Shown here piece after piece: positions 54,517 through 64,000 of a stretch of DNA of 64,000 nt. The number at the start of each line of letters is the position of its first letter. Position 1 is the first letter of the stretch. The DNA is taken from NCBI GenBank assembly GCA_011525875.1, contig WYBN01000012.1:310001-374000 (forward strand), given 5' to 3'. The translations under genes and the position numbers were made by a program. The notes beneath the pieces were generated by a model. It did not search any database. It saw only the letters and a program-made list of their open reading frames with translations, and was not told the origin of the DNA. The stretch comes from Melioribacteraceae bacterium (GTDB lineage: Bacteria > Bacteroidota > Ignavibacteria > Ignavibacteriales > Melioribacteraceae).

Positions 54517-57500
54517 AGAATGTTTCTACAGATAAAAAGGAATTTTGGAGAAGTTTAAAAGAATACTACGATAACCCGGAAACATTTAGAAATAAGATAA
54601 ATGAATTCCAGGATGGAGTAACGGATGATTTTAACCCTGATGAGCTAAATAAATTTTCTCGAAGGAAATTTTTAGCACTTATGACTGCTTCGGCTGCTTT
54701 AACAGCAACTGCCTGCACAAATTACAGGGATAAAGGGGAAATCATCCCATTCACAAATAGAGCAGAAGGGCATCTGCCGGGAACTCCAGATTACTACGCT
54801 TCTCATATAAACGGCAAAAGTGTTCTTGTTAAGGTAAGAGAAGGCAGACCAATTAATATAGAAGGGAATCCCGATCACCCGGTTTTAAGCGGCAGACTTG
54901 ATGCGCAGACACCGGCAGATTTACTGAATCTGTACGATCCCGAACGGTTGAAGAATCCTTCTATTAACACTTCTTCTGCCGATTGGAGCGTTATTGATTC
55001 GGAAGTATTAGGCATTTTGAATAAGTGTGCAGATGATAACAAAGAAATTGCACTGATCACTCATTCCGTTAATAGCCCGACTCAATTTAAACTGCTTGAA
55101 GATTTTTCAAAGAAATATAATTCTTTAAAAATCTATTCGTATGAGCTTGTTCAAAATAACAGGCTCAAGGCTTGGAAGAATTGTTATGGCAATTTGGATA
55201 TTCCTTCAATTTCATGGGATAAAGCAAAAATAATTTTAGCTTTGGAAGCGGACTTTTTGGCAAGAGATGATAATGCGATTGGGAATGCGATTCTCTTTGC
55301 TCAAAACCGAGATGTAATGAATTCTACAGAATTTAATCGTTTATATGCAGTTGAAGGCGGACTTAGTCTGACAGGTATGAATGCCGACTACCGACTGCCA
55401 ATCAGACCCGATGCTCAGTTTCATTTTGTAACTGCTTTATTGAATCATTTTGTGATAGAAAGAAAAATTTCATTTGCAAAAATACCAGCGGCTGTAGAAA
55501 ATATTATTTCAAATTACAGTTTAGCTGATTTCTCGAATGAATTTAATGTGGAATTAAAAATTATTAAGAACCTTGCTAATGATTTGCTAACTCATCAGGG
55601 AAGTTCAATCATATACGCCGGCGAAACACTCCCGGTGGAAGTGCACACGCTGGTTTTTCTATTGAACGAAGTTCTTGCAAATACAAAACTATATAACTTC
55701 AAAAGCGGATTTAAATACTATAACACCGCAACTGATTTTACTGATTTCAAAACTCTTTCTGAAAAACTAAGAAAAGGTGAAGTTGGAGCTGTAATTAACT
55801 TTGATGCGAATCCGGTTTATCATCTTCCTTCCGCAGTAGATTTTGCGGATGCATTTTCGAAATTTGCTAATTCTATAAGCATTGTTGAAAGTGAGAATGA
55901 AACTTCGGCGATATCTAAATACGTTTTAGCTGCGAACCACGAATTAGAATCTTGGGGTGATCATCAAACACGAGCAGATTTATACGAACTTCAACAGCCT
56001 GTTATAGCGCCACTATTCGATACAAGGCAGAAAGAAAACATACTCTTGACATGGCTAAATGGCGTATACGACGAAAAAGCTTATCATAAATATTTAATGG
56101 CAAATTTTTCAGAAATTATCTATAAAAAACAAAATACTCCGGTTGATGTTAAAACGTACTGGTATAATTGTCTTCATGACGGCTTTGTAGAATTAAAAAA
56201 TAGTTATACTTCTGATGGTTCTTTCAATTTGGACAATGTTTCTTTATCGCTGCCAAAAATTGATAAGAGCAATTTTGTCGTTCATCTTCAGAAAAGTTAT
56301 TTTGTGGGCGACGGAAAGTTTACAAATAACGGCTGGCTGCAGGAGATTCCACATCCCGTTACAAAAATTACTTGGGATAATTACGCCTCGATTTCACCTT
56401 TAACTGCTGACTCACTCGGTGTAAAAAACGATGATTTGATTGAGATAAAAACCGGCGAGGGAAATTTAACAATCGCTGCTTTCGTTCAGCCTGGGCTTCC
56501 GGAAAACACAATTGTAATTGAACTCGGTTACGGCAGGAGCGTGATAGGCGACGTTGGGAAGGGAACAGGATTTAACGCCAATAAGTTAATAAGCATCGAA
56601 CCGTCAAACTATATTATTAATAAAAATGTTTCCGTCTCAAAAATTGGCGGCAGATATAAATTGGTTTCAACTCAAGAGCATCATTCCTTGGATGATACAT
56701 TTGTTAAAGACTTCCACAAGTTAAGAAAAATTATTAGAGAAGGAAGTTTAGAAGAATATAAAAACAATCCAAACTTTTTACACGAAGATGAACTGCATTT
56801 AGTGGGGATTACAAGGGAACATCAATACGAAGGCTTGAAATGGGGCATGGCAATTGATCTAAATAAATGTATATCATGCGCTTCTTGTGTTACCGCATGT
56901 AATATAGAAAATAATGTTCCTGTTGTTGGTAAGGATCAGGTTAGCAGGGGGCGAGAGATGCAATGGATGAGAATTGACAGATATTATTCCGGGACCCCTA
57001 ATGCGCCCGAAATAAGCAATCAGCCGATGCTCTGCCAGCACTGCGATAACGCTCCGTGCGAGAATGTTTGCCCTGTAAATGCAACAAATCACAGCGCAGA
57101 CGGACTTAATCAAATGGCTTATAACAGGTGCGTGGGCACAAGATATTGCGCAAATAACTGTCCTTACAAAGTGAGAAGGTTTAACTTTTATGACTTCAGA
57201 GAACATTTGGCTGATGCATATTATCAAAATAATTTGTCCAATCTGATTCATAATCCAGAAGTTACGGTAAGGTCTCGCGGTGTTATGGAAAAGTGTACAT
57301 TTTGCATACAAAGGATTATGGATGCAAGAAGCGAAGCGATAAAAGAAAACCGTGAGTTGAAAGGGACCGATGTTGTAACAGCTTGTCAATCAGTTTGCCC
57401 AACAAACGCTATTGTTTTCGGAGATATAAACGATAAGAATTCAAAAGTCTCAAAATATCGAGAGCACAAATTAGGCTATCATGTTCTCGAGGAATTATAC

Positions 57501-57560
57501 GTAAAACCAAATGTCACATATTTAGCTAAATTACGAAATACCCATTCGGAGGAAAGTTAG
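54513..57560 (+). CDS. actB: Alternative Complex III subunit ActB (molybdopterin-oxidoreductase-like plus 4 Fe-S domain fusion)
   Basis: This 1,015-residue protein has a twin-arginine signal at about 48-70 ([21 protein letters not shown]). The body resembles a molybdopterin oxidoreductase ([20 protein letters not shown]), as in ActB, where the cofactor is absent. The C-terminal ~200 residues are ferredoxin-like with four Cys groups: [52 protein letters not shown] and [12 protein letters not shown]. It passes electrons from quinol to ActA on the periplasmic face. ActC starts at its stop codon. Confidence 0.93.
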   Translation: MKNVSTDKKEFWRSLKEYYDNPETFRNKINEFQDGVTDDFNPDELNKFSRRKFLALMTASAALTATACTNYRDKGEIIPFTNRAEGHLPGTPDYYASHINGKSVLVKVREGRPINIEGNPDHPVLSGRLDAQTPADLLNLYDPERLKNPSINTSSADWSVIDSEVLGILNKCADDNKEIALITHSVNSPTQFKLLEDFSKKYNSLKIYSYELVQNNRLKAWKNCYGNLDIPSISWDKAKIILALEADFLARDDNAIGNAILFAQNRDVMNSTEFNRLYAVEGGLSLTGMNADYRLPIRPDAQFHFVTALLNHFVIERKISFAKIPAAVENIISNYSLADFSNEFNVELKIIKNLANDLLTHQGSSIIYAGETLPVEVHTLVFLLNEVLANTKLYNFKSGFKYYNTATDFTDFKTLSEKLRKGEVGAVINFDANPVYHLPSAVDFADAFSKFANSISIVESENETSAISKYVLAANHELESWGDHQTRADLYELQQPVIAPLFDTRQKENILLTWLNGVYDEKAYHKYLMANFSEIIYKKQNTPVDVKTYWYNCLHDGFVELKNSYTSDGSFNLDNVSLSLPKIDKSNFVVHLQKSYFVGDGKFTNNGWLQEIPHPVTKITWDNYASISPLTADSLGVKNDDLIEIKTGEGNLTIAAFVQPGLPENTIVIELGYGRSVIGDVGKGTGFNANKLISIEPSNYIINKNVSVSKIGGRYKLVSTQEHHSLDDTFVKDFHKLRKIIREGSLEEYKNNPNFLHEDELHLVGITREHQYEGLKWGMAIDLNKCISCASCVTACNIENNVPVVGKDQVSRGREMQWMRIDRYYSGTPNAPEISNQPMLCQHCDNAPCENVCPVNATNHSADGLNQMAYNRCVGTRYCANNCPYKVRRFNFYDFREHLADAYYQNNLSNLIHNPEVTVRSRGVMEKCTFCIQRIMDARSEAIKENRELKGTDVVTACQSVCPTNAIVFGDINDKNSKVSKYREHKLGYHVLEELYVKPNVTYLAKLRNTHSEES

Positions 57561-58927
57561 TGTCCACTATTGATTTTACAAGAGAATTACCCGTAATAGA
57601 AGGAAGACCTTCGTTAAGAGAGATAGATGATATTATTGCTAAACCTCTTGAAAGCAAACCGGATATAAAATATTATATAGCCTTATCGATAACCCTGACA
57701 ATGCTGTTAATCGGCGCCGTTGCCTTAGGTTTTTCGTTTTATTACGGAACCGGTCTTTGGGGTAATAATAATCCTGTTGGCTGGGGTTTCCCAATAGTCA
57801 ATTTCGTTTTTTGGGTTGGTATTGGCCATGCAGGCACGCTTATTTCTGCTATATTATTTTTGCTTCGTCAGCGTTGGCGAAACGGAATAGCGCGTTTTGC
57901 CGAAGGTATGACAATATTTGCCGTAATCACTGCAGGGATTTTTCCTCTTATACACGTGGGACGTCCTTGGCTGCCCCTTTATCTAATTCCACATCCAAAT
58001 CAGCATTCAATTTGGGTTAATTTTACCTCGCCGCTTTTATGGGATGTCTTCGCAGTCTCAACATATTTTACAGTATCATTTATTTTCTGGTATGTCGGTC
58101 TAATACCAGATCTTGCTACCTTAAGAGATAGGACAAAAAATAGAATCAAAAAAATTATTTATTCGGTTACAAGTCTCGGATGGCGGCATTCCAACAGACA
58201 CTGGCAGCATTACGAAATGGTTTATCTTATTCTTGCCGGATTTGCAACCCCTCTCGTACTCTCAGTTCATACAATAGTGAGTTTTGATTTCGCCGTATCA
58301 ATAATGCCTGGCTGGCATACAACAATATTCCCTCCTTATTTTGTTGCCGGGGCAGTATTTTCCGGTTTTGCTATGGTTCAAAACGTTTTAATATTTATAA
58401 GAAAGATTTTTAATTATGAACACATTATAACAATTGACACGCTTGAGAGAATGAACAAAATAATTTTACTTACCGGTTCTTTAGTGGGATATGCTTACGC
58501 TATGGAATTTTTTATTGCATGGTACAGCGGAGTTCAAGCAGAGCAGTTTGCGTTTTTAAATAGAGCTTTCGGACCCTATGCTTGGGCTTATTGGATTATG
58601 GTTACATGCAATGTTGTTTTTCCTCAGCTCTTTTGGCTCAGAAGAATTAGGAGATACATACCGGTGATGTTTGTGATTGCCGTATTTGTAAATGTTGGTA
58701 TGTGGTTTGAAAGATTTGTGATTACAGTTACATCCTTATCGCGTGATTATCTGCCGGCAAGCTGGGCTTATTATTCTCCAACACTGACCGACGGGGCAAT
58801 ATTGCTTGGCAGTTTCGGATTATTCTTTACTTGTTTGTTATTATTCACAAAAACTTTACCTGTTGTGTCAATTGCAGAGGTAAAGGCAGTTGTAGAAGGC
58901 TCGCAGCCTTCCCATGGAGATCACTAA
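57560..58927 (+). CDS. actC: Alternative Complex III subunit ActC (NrfD/polysulfide reductase-like membrane protein)
   Basis: This 455-residue inner-membrane protein has about ten helices. [37 protein letters not shown] and [17 protein letters not shown] are typical of the NrfD family; ActC forms a quinol site at the membrane. GTG start overlapping the actB stop; its own stop overlaps the ATG of the next gene. Confidence 0.93.
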   Translation: MSTIDFTRELPVIEGRPSLREIDDIIAKPLESKPDIKYYIALSITLTMLLIGAVALGFSFYYGTGLWGNNNPVGWGFPIVNFVFWVGIGHAGTLISAILFLLRQRWRNGIARFAEGMTIFAVITAGIFPLIHVGRPWLPLYLIPHPNQHSIWVNFTSPLLWDVFAVSTYFTVSFIFWYVGLIPDLATLRDRTKNRIKKIIYSVTSLGWRHSNRHWQHYEMVYLILAGFATPLVLSVHTIVSFDFAVSIMPGWHTTIFPPYFVAGAVFSGFAMVQNVLIFIRKIFNYEHIITIDTLERMNKIILLTGSLVGYAYAMEFFIAWYSGVQAEQFAFLNRAFGPYAWAYWIMVTCNVVFPQLFWLRRIRRYIPVMFVIAVFVNVGMWFERFVITVTSLSRDYLPASWAYYSPTLTDGAILLGSFGLFFTCLLLFTKTLPVVSIAEVKAVVEGSQPSHGDH

Positions 58928-60069
58928 TGTTAGACGATAAAATTTTATTCGGTTATACGGGTTTGTTCAATTCACCCAACGAGATAATCAGAGCGGCAGA
59001 AAAAGTTTCGGATGCCGGTTACAAGAAATATGACGTTAATACTCCGTATCCGCTGCACGGAATGAACTCGGCAATGAAACTTCCACCTTCCAAACTTGGT
59101 TATGCAGCGCTGATATTCGGCTTGTCCGGTATGTTAGCTGCATTAGCCATAATGTATTGGGTAGCAGTGATTGACTATCCGTTAATAATAGGAGGGAAGC
59201 CGTTCTTTGCTTTCCCTGCATTCGTTCCGGTAATTTTTGAAGTCACAGTGCTTTCGGCATCGATCGCTACGGTTTTAACTATGATTTCGATTTTCTTTAA
59301 ATTCCCGAATATAAGCCATCCTCTTCATGATACCGATTACATGAAAGCTGTTTCGTCCGATAAATATGGAATTTGCATCCAGGCTGACGATGCAATATTT
59401 AATGAAACTGAAGTGAAAAATCTTTTAGAGAAATTAAATGCTCACGAAATTAAACCCATATATTATGATGATAATGAGATAAAACATAAGAACACAGTTT
59501 TCGAGCCTCGTTTCTTGATTCTTCTGCTTTTTGTTGCTTTAATAACCGCTGGTGCTACATATTTTGCAATGAATAAATTACTGTATGCTGTTCCATTCAA
59601 TTGGATGGAAACACAAGAAAAATTAAATGTACAGGAATCTTCAGTTTTTTTTTCAGATGGATTCGGCATGCGGAATCCAGTGGACGGTACAGTTTCGAGA
59701 GGGAATTTGCCATATCAGTTTAATGGAAATCCTGAAGCCGCATCAACTTATTTAAAAAATCCCCTATTCCCGGACGATAAAAATATTTCAATTGGAAAAG
59801 CAAAATATGATACTTACTGCAGTCCATGCCACGGCTACTTTGGTGAAGGCAACAGCAGAATGAGAGGGCAATTTCCAAATCCGCCAACATTACATTCCGA
59901 AAAAGTTAGGAATTGGAAGGATGGCAGTATTTATCATGTGATTGTTGACGGGCAGAACATTATGTCCTCTTATGCCTCTCAGCTTACTTATCAAGAAAGA
60001 TGGGCTGTTGTTCTTTATATCAGAGTTTTACAACGTTCCTTAAATGCAATGGAGTCAGATTTAGAATGA
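58927..60069 (+). CDS. Fused Alternative Complex III subunits ActD (DUF3341) and ActE (monoheme cytochrome c)
   Basis: The ATG at 58,927 gives 380 residues; longer starts would lie deep inside actC. Residues 1-165 are DUF3341/ActD: GYTGLFNSPNEIIRAAEKVS, HGMNSAMKLPPSKLG and two helices (ALIFGLSGMLAALAIMYWVA, FVPVIFEVTVLSASIATVLT). A third helix (FLILLLFVALITAGATYFAM) leads to a periplasmic cytochrome c domain with KYDTYCSPCHGYFGEGNS (heme Cys near 298 and 301) and a VDGQNIMSSYASQLTYQER ligand region. ActD and ActE are separate in Rhodothermus. Confidence 0.88.
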   Translation: MLDDKILFGYTGLFNSPNEIIRAAEKVSDAGYKKYDVNTPYPLHGMNSAMKLPPSKLGYAALIFGLSGMLAALAIMYWVAVIDYPLIIGGKPFFAFPAFVPVIFEVTVLSASIATVLTMISIFFKFPNISHPLHDTDYMKAVSSDKYGICIQADDAIFNETEVKNLLEKLNAHEIKPIYYDDNEIKHKNTVFEPRFLILLLFVALITAGATYFAMNKLLYAVPFNWMETQEKLNVQESSVFFSDGFGMRNPVDGTVSRGNLPYQFNGNPEAASTYLKNPLFPDDKNISIGKAKYDTYCSPCHGYFGEGNSRMRGQFPNPPTLHSEKVRNWKDGSIYHVIVDGQNIMSSYASQLTYQERWAVVLYIRVLQRSLNAMESDLE

Positions 60070-61250
60070 ACACTGAAAACCACAAAGTAGACTACGTTAA
60101 AAAAGAAATCCCGTCCAAAATAAAAAAAATTGGTTTTGTTTTGACGGTAATTGGATTGCTATTTATAATTTTAGCATATATTTCTAACCCTGTAAGAAGT
60201 GGTTTCAACAACATTATTCTTTTGATGTTCTTAAGCAGCATTGGCGTCGGTTCGCTTTTTCTCGTAGCGCTTGAATATCTTGCTGGTTCGGTTTGGAGTA
60301 CGCCTTTCAGACGAATATCGGAATTTATGTCCGCAACGCTAATAATTCTTCCTATTGTTGCCCTGCCAGCATATTTTTATTTACACGATTTGTTTCACTG
60401 GACTCATGTTGAATCACTTGATGAACTGCTGCAAGCTAAAGCAGGTTATTTAAATATAGAATTTTTTAGCATAAGAACAATTGCCTTCTTTGCAATCTGG
60501 ATTGTGTTCTTTTTATTTTTGATAAGGAATTCGTTTAAACAAGACAAAACGTTTGAGCAAAATCTCACAAAACGAAATATCAAAATCTCCGCTGTATTTA
60601 TGCCGTTTTTTATTTTTACTGTTACATTTTTTTCAATAGATTGGATAATGAGTCTTGAGCCTCACTGGTTCTCTACCATTTTTGGAGTGTATTATTTTTC
60701 CGGTACCGTCCTTGCTGCACTGGCAATATTAACTCTTATTGTCGTACCCTTAAACGAAAAAGGTTATCTCGTAAAAGGACTAGTAAAAGATCACTATTAC
60801 AGCCTCGGCGCGCTCATGTTTGCCTTTACTAACTTCTGGGCTTATATAGCTTTTAGCCAATACCTTTTGATTTGGTATGCAAATTTACCCGAAGAAACTT
60901 TCTGGTTTTTGCAGCGTTGGGAAGGCGGTTGGATTTACTTATCAATTGGACTAATACTTGTTCGATTTCTCATTCCTTATATAGGTTTGCTCTCGCAGCC
61001 TTCAAAAATGAATCCAAAGCGTTTAATAAAAATGTCAGCGTGGATTTTATTTGCTCATTTCTTTGATCTCTTCTGGCTTATTATGCCAACATACGGAAAA
61101 GGTGAATTTGTTTTCGGTTGGATAGAGTTAGGCTTTCCTGTTTTTGCTGCGGGAGTTCTAATTATAATTTTCACTTATTTTGCCGGCAGGTTTAATTTAG
61201 TGCCCTCAGGAGATCCAAAATTAAAACGTGCTATTGATTTTAGATTATAA
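60066..61250 (+). CDS. actF: Alternative Complex III subunit ActF (second NrfD-like membrane protein)
   Basis: The ATG at 60,066 overlaps the previous stop and gives 394 residues with about ten helices. It is the ActC paralogue: GVGSLFLVALEYLAGSVWST, YFYLHDLFHWTHVESLDELL, WIMSLEPHWFSTIFGVYYFS and NFWAYIAFSQYLLIWYANLP are typical of ActF. It completes the quinol-oxidising membrane part of the complex. Confidence 0.92.
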   Translation: MNTENHKVDYVKKEIPSKIKKIGFVLTVIGLLFIILAYISNPVRSGFNNIILLMFLSSIGVGSLFLVALEYLAGSVWSTPFRRISEFMSATLIILPIVALPAYFYLHDLFHWTHVESLDELLQAKAGYLNIEFFSIRTIAFFAIWIVFFLFLIRNSFKQDKTFEQNLTKRNIKISAVFMPFFIFTVTFFSIDWIMSLEPHWFSTIFGVYYFSGTVLAALAILTLIVVPLNEKGYLVKGLVKDHYYSLGALMFAFTNFWAYIAFSQYLLIWYANLPEETFWFLQRWEGGWIYLSIGLILVRFLIPYIGLLSQPSKMNPKRLIKMSAWILFAHFFDLFWLIMPTYGKGEFVFGWIELGFPVFAAGVLIIIFTYFAGRFNLVPSGDPKLKRAIDFRL

Positions 61251-61263
61251 TAATGGTAATAAA

Positions 61264-62190
61264 ATGACTATTAAAAAAGTTGAAGACGAAATTAAATATA
61301 GAGAATTAATAAAGAATCCATTGAGGGTTTTCGGATATTCTTATATTTACTTCTTATTAGTAATCCTTGCTGTTGGAATCATTTATGTGAATAATATTAC
61401 TAATATCTCATTTAATAAAATTCCTGTCAGTTTCATAGATTCATTAAATATTGAAAGAGATATTACGCAGAAAAAAGGAAGCGCACTTCCTCCGGTGGAC
61501 TTGAAAGCTGAATTAAATCCAACGATAAACAGGATAAATACCGGCAAAGAACTTTACGATGCTAATTGTCAATCATGCCACGGTAACGAGGGGGCAGGAG
61601 ATGGACCAGCAGCAGCAGCTTTAAATCCGCCTGCGAGAAATTTGAGATCTTCGGAAGGATGGACTAATGGAATGAAGTTTAACGACCTTTACAAGACATT
61701 GCACTACGGGATAATTAAGAACGGTATGGCTGCTTATGAATACCTGACTCCATCAGATAGAATAGCATTAATACATTATATACGTACCTTTTCGGAATCA
61801 TACCCTGCTTTTACCATTGAAAGCGTTGCTGCTGAATTGGATGCGGAATATAATATTTCTGCAGGCACTAAAGTCCCTAACCAAATTCCTGTAAGAAGAG
61901 CAAAAGAGATTTTTATTTCAGAGCAGAAGAATCTAACCTCTAAAGCCGCTCAAATAGTGCAGAATATAAACGGTTCAGAGTACGGAGCAAAATTATTAAT
62001 GCAGTATTCTTATCTGCCCGAGAAGACGATGGGAATATTTATATATAACGGAGTGCCAGGCAGCTTAAATGACTTCATCAAAATAATATCGAGCAATCCA
62101 AGAGCATTTGAATTTGAATCGAAAGTAATAAATTTACCGCAGTCCGACTGGAAGTTATTATTCGATTTTATTAAAAGAACTGCTGTCTAA
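61264..62190 (+). CDS. Membrane-anchored monoheme cytochrome c, ActE-like
   Basis: The ATG at 61,264 gives 308 residues. One helix (about 20-38, FGYSYIYFLLVILAVGIIYV) is followed by a cytochrome c domain with YDANCQSCHGNEGAGDG (heme Cys near 102), NPPARNLRSSEGW and a Met-ligand candidate in IIKNGMAAYEYLTPSDR. The C-terminal ~130 residues have no heme motif. As an ActE-type domain is already fused to ActD, this is either the true ActE or an extra shuttle towards the oxidase. Confidence 0.85.
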   Translation: MTIKKVEDEIKYRELIKNPLRVFGYSYIYFLLVILAVGIIYVNNITNISFNKIPVSFIDSLNIERDITQKKGSALPPVDLKAELNPTINRINTGKELYDANCQSCHGNEGAGDGPAAAALNPPARNLRSSEGWTNGMKFNDLYKTLHYGIIKNGMAAYEYLTPSDRIALIHYIRTFSESYPAFTIESVAAELDAEYNISAGTKVPNQIPVRRAKEIFISEQKNLTSKAAQIVQNINGSEYGAKLLMQYSYLPEKTMGIFIYNGVPGSLNDFIKIISSNPRAFEFESKVINLPQSDWKLLFDFIKRTAV

Positions 62191-62211
62191 AAATAGTAAA
62201 AGACAAATGAG

Positions 62212-62973
62212 ATGATCAAACTAAGTTATTTGTTTATAGTAATTTATATGGGAATCGCTTCTATTGATTATCATGCAAGTGGGAAAAACACAGAAATTGG
62301 GATAGAAGAGAAAACAGGCAGTTATCTCCCAGCAGATTTAGAATTTACTACTTCCTCTGGAAAAAAAGTAACTCTCGGAGATATCATTGATGCTCCCACA
62401 TTGCTCGCACTTGTATACTATGAATGTCCAGGCATTTGCAGTCCGTTACTTAATGAACTGGCTTGGGTAGGCTCACAAGTCAAATTAGTTCCGGGTAAAG
62501 ACTTCAAAATCATTAGTATTAGTTTTGACCATGAAGAAACAAGTGAAATTTCTGCTCGTTGGAAGAAAAATTATCTTCAATCGGTAAATGGGAAAATACC
62601 TGATGATGCATGGATATTTTTAACAGGCGATAGTCTTAATATCAAAAAGGTCACTGATGCCGCAGGTTTTTACTTTAAACCCGACAGGGATGAATTTATT
62701 CACGCAGCTTCTTTGATAGCTGTATCCCCCGATAGAAAAATTACCAGATATTTATTTGGAACTTCTTTCAACCCTTTTGATGTTAAGATGTCGCTTCTTG
62801 AAGCAGAAAGCGGAAAAACGAACCCGGCAATTACTAAGGTTCTTCAGTTTTGTTTTAGCTATGACCCGGAAGGCCGCAATTATACTCTTAATGTGACCAG
62901 AATTGCTGGTGTTCTAATGCTTACGGGTGTATTGGCTTTCATGATTTTTTTATTGAAGAAAAAAAAGCAATAG
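62212..62973 (+). CDS. SCO1/SenC-type copper chaperone
   Basis: This 253-residue protein has an N-terminal signal and a C-terminal membrane helix (about 231-247, VLMLTGVLAFMIFLLKKKKQ). The thioredoxin-like fold carries the copper site YYECPGICSPLLNEL (CxxxC) and a distal His in REFIHAASLIAVSPD. SCO proteins deliver copper to the CuA site of cytochrome oxidase subunit II, which fits the oxidase gene starting 18 bases later. Confidence 0.92.
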   Translation: MIKLSYLFIVIYMGIASIDYHASGKNTEIGIEEKTGSYLPADLEFTTSSGKKVTLGDIIDAPTLLALVYYECPGICSPLLNELAWVGSQVKLVPGKDFKIISISFDHEETSEISARWKKNYLQSVNGKIPDDAWIFLTGDSLNIKKVTDAAGFYFKPDRDEFIHAASLIAVSPDRKITRYLFGTSFNPFDVKMSLLEAESGKTNPAITKVLQFCFSYDPEGRNYTLNVTRIAGVLMLTGVLAFMIFLLKKKKQ

Positions 62974-62991
62974 AAAGGAGCTTCACTTTTA

Positions 62992-64000
62992 ATGACCAAT
63001 TCTTCGGCTGTGCTTAATCAAAAAAGTTTTTACGAGGAAGGAAATACTAAAGCTAAATCCGGTTTAGCCGCTTGGATATTTAGCACTGACCACAAAAGAA
63101 TAGGATTGATGTACCTTTCAGCAATCGCAATATTTTTCTCGGTCGCCGCTATTATAGGCATATTTATGAGGCTTGAACTTATTTCAACCGGCAAAGATTT
63201 GATGGATGCCCAGACTTATAATACCTTATTTACTCTGCACGGTGTTATAATGATTTTCCTTTTTATAATCCCCGGTATTCCAGCTGTTTTTGGTAATTTC
63301 TTTTTACCCCTGCAGTTAGGTGCAAGAGATGTTTCTTTCCCACGATTAAATTTGTTTTCTTTTTGGATCTATATCACCGGAGCAATTTTAGTATTGTTGT
63401 CTTTGGTTTTGCCCGGCGGACCCATTGATACAGGCTGGACTTTTTATATCCCCTATAGTGTAAGGTCGGGAACAAATATATCCTTAGCAATCTTTGCAGC
63501 TTTTGTTCTTGGCTTTTCATCTATATTAACAGGAATTAATTTTATAACAACGGTTCACAGACTGCGCGCTCCCGGAATGTCATGGTTTAAAATGCCTCTT
63601 TTCGTATGGGCTACTTACGCAACAGCCTGGATACAAATAATTGCAACTCCTGTAATAGCAATTACAATTGTTCTGGTAATAATTGAACGATTATTCGGAG
63701 TAGGAATTTTTGACCCGTCCTTAGGTGGAGATCCAATATTATATCAACATTTATTTTGGATTTATTCGCATCCAGCAGTATATATCATGATTCTACCGGC
63801 AATGGGTGTAGTTTCTGAAATTATACCGACTTTTGCCCGAAGAACAATTTTTGGTTACAAAGCAATCGCCATTTCAAGTCTGGCTATTGCTTTTGTCGGA
63901 TATTTAGTTTGGGCACATCATATGTTCACCAGCGGTATGAGCGATACTGCAAGGTGGATTTTTTCATTACTTACATTTTTAGTCGCTCTTCCAAGCGGGG
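62992..64000 (+). CDS. Cytochrome c oxidase subunit I (A2-type heme-copper oxidase), 3' partial
   Basis: The ATG at 62,992 (AAAGGAG upstream) opens a frame that runs off the window after 336 codons. WIFSTDHKRIGLMYLSAIAI, TLFTLHGVIMIFLFIIPGIP (heme a ligand His) and TGINFITTVHRLRAPGMSWF are standard subunit I landmarks. The CuB ligand helix reads IYSHPAVYIMILPAMG: the usual HPEVY Glu is Ala and a YS pair precedes the His, the mark of A2-type oxidases such as Rhodothermus caa3. It would be the terminal oxidase fed by Complex III. Subunit II and the rest lie beyond the right edge. Confidence 0.95.
   Translation, partial: MTNSSAVLNQKSFYEEGNTKAKSGLAAWIFSTDHKRIGLMYLSAIAIFFSVAAIIGIFMRLELISTGKDLMDAQTYNTLFTLHGVIMIFLFIIPGIPAVFGNFFLPLQLGARDVSFPRLNLFSFWIYITGAILVLLSLVLPGGPIDTGWTFYIPYSVRSGTNISLAIFAAFVLGFSSILTGINFITTVHRLRAPGMSWFKMPLFVWATYATAWIQIIATPVIAITIVLVIIERLFGVGIFDPSLGGDPILYQHLFWIYSHPAVYIMILPAMGVVSEIIPTFARRTIFGYKAIAISSLAIAFVGYLVWAHHMFTSGMSDTARWIFSLLTFLVALPSG

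Overview
The window looks like a chromosome segment from a low-GC member of the Bacteroidota/Chlorobiota (FCB) lineage, most likely Ignavibacteria or a close relative. The support is a type IX secretion C-terminal sorting domain at the left edge, an Alternative Complex III operon leading into an A2-type caa3 oxidase, a TonB-dependent receptor, DUF4270-like and Ig-like lipoproteins, and -33/-7 type promoters (TTG, 20 bases, TATATTTG) ahead of tRNA genes. This placement is inference from gene content; no 16S rRNA is present.

Left part (1 to about 27,020) is accessory DNA. It starts with the tail of a T9SS-exported protein, followed by the decayed N-terminal half of a DUF1670-like gene. Then come a TetR regulator with a DUF3179 protein and an AhpD-like protein, and a 1,581-residue orphan PAS/GAF histidine kinase. 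Next is an ECF sigma/anti-sigma pair leading into a YyaL/SSP411 thioredoxin-domain protein, a small exported protein, a transglutaminase and a dead TlpA-like gene. A membrane-anchored Cache-HAMP-AAA+ regulator follows. The last intact block is an apparent organophosphate/sugar-acid locus: phosphoesterase, TonB receptor, OPA-family permease, exported propeller-like protein and GntP permease. This part ends in a MerA-like pseudogene cut at about 26,699, where the decayed C-terminal half of a DUF1670 gene begins. A 16-base sequence at 218-233 recurs as an exact inverted copy at 27,006-27,021, so the 26-kb block is bounded by what look like the two halves and two ends of one insertion-element family.

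Middle part (27,100 to 53,524) is core genome. Three tRNA genes precede thrS-infC-rpmI-rplT and pheS-pheT. Then come a ZapB-like coiled coil, zapA, a probable 6S RNA, rny, coaE, proline dehydrogenase, tsaD, mltG and a lipoprotein. Two minus-strand genes follow (NamZ-type DUF1343, hutI). After these are glgA, a GmhB-type phosphatase, three envelope proteins, glyA, tatC and a polyprenyl synthase. infC probably starts at AUU, as in Escherichia coli.

Right part (53,525 to 64,000) is the respiratory operon. It holds a pentaheme ActA, a 60-residue Tat-like mini-protein, a fused ActB, ActC, an ActD-ActE fusion, ActF, an extra monoheme cytochrome c, a SCO1/SenC copper chaperone and the start of cytochrome oxidase subunit I with a YSHPAV motif. 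Together these would oxidise menaquinol and pass electrons through cytochrome c domains to a caa3 oxidase.

No CRISPR array, rRNA operon, intact transposase or prophage was seen.
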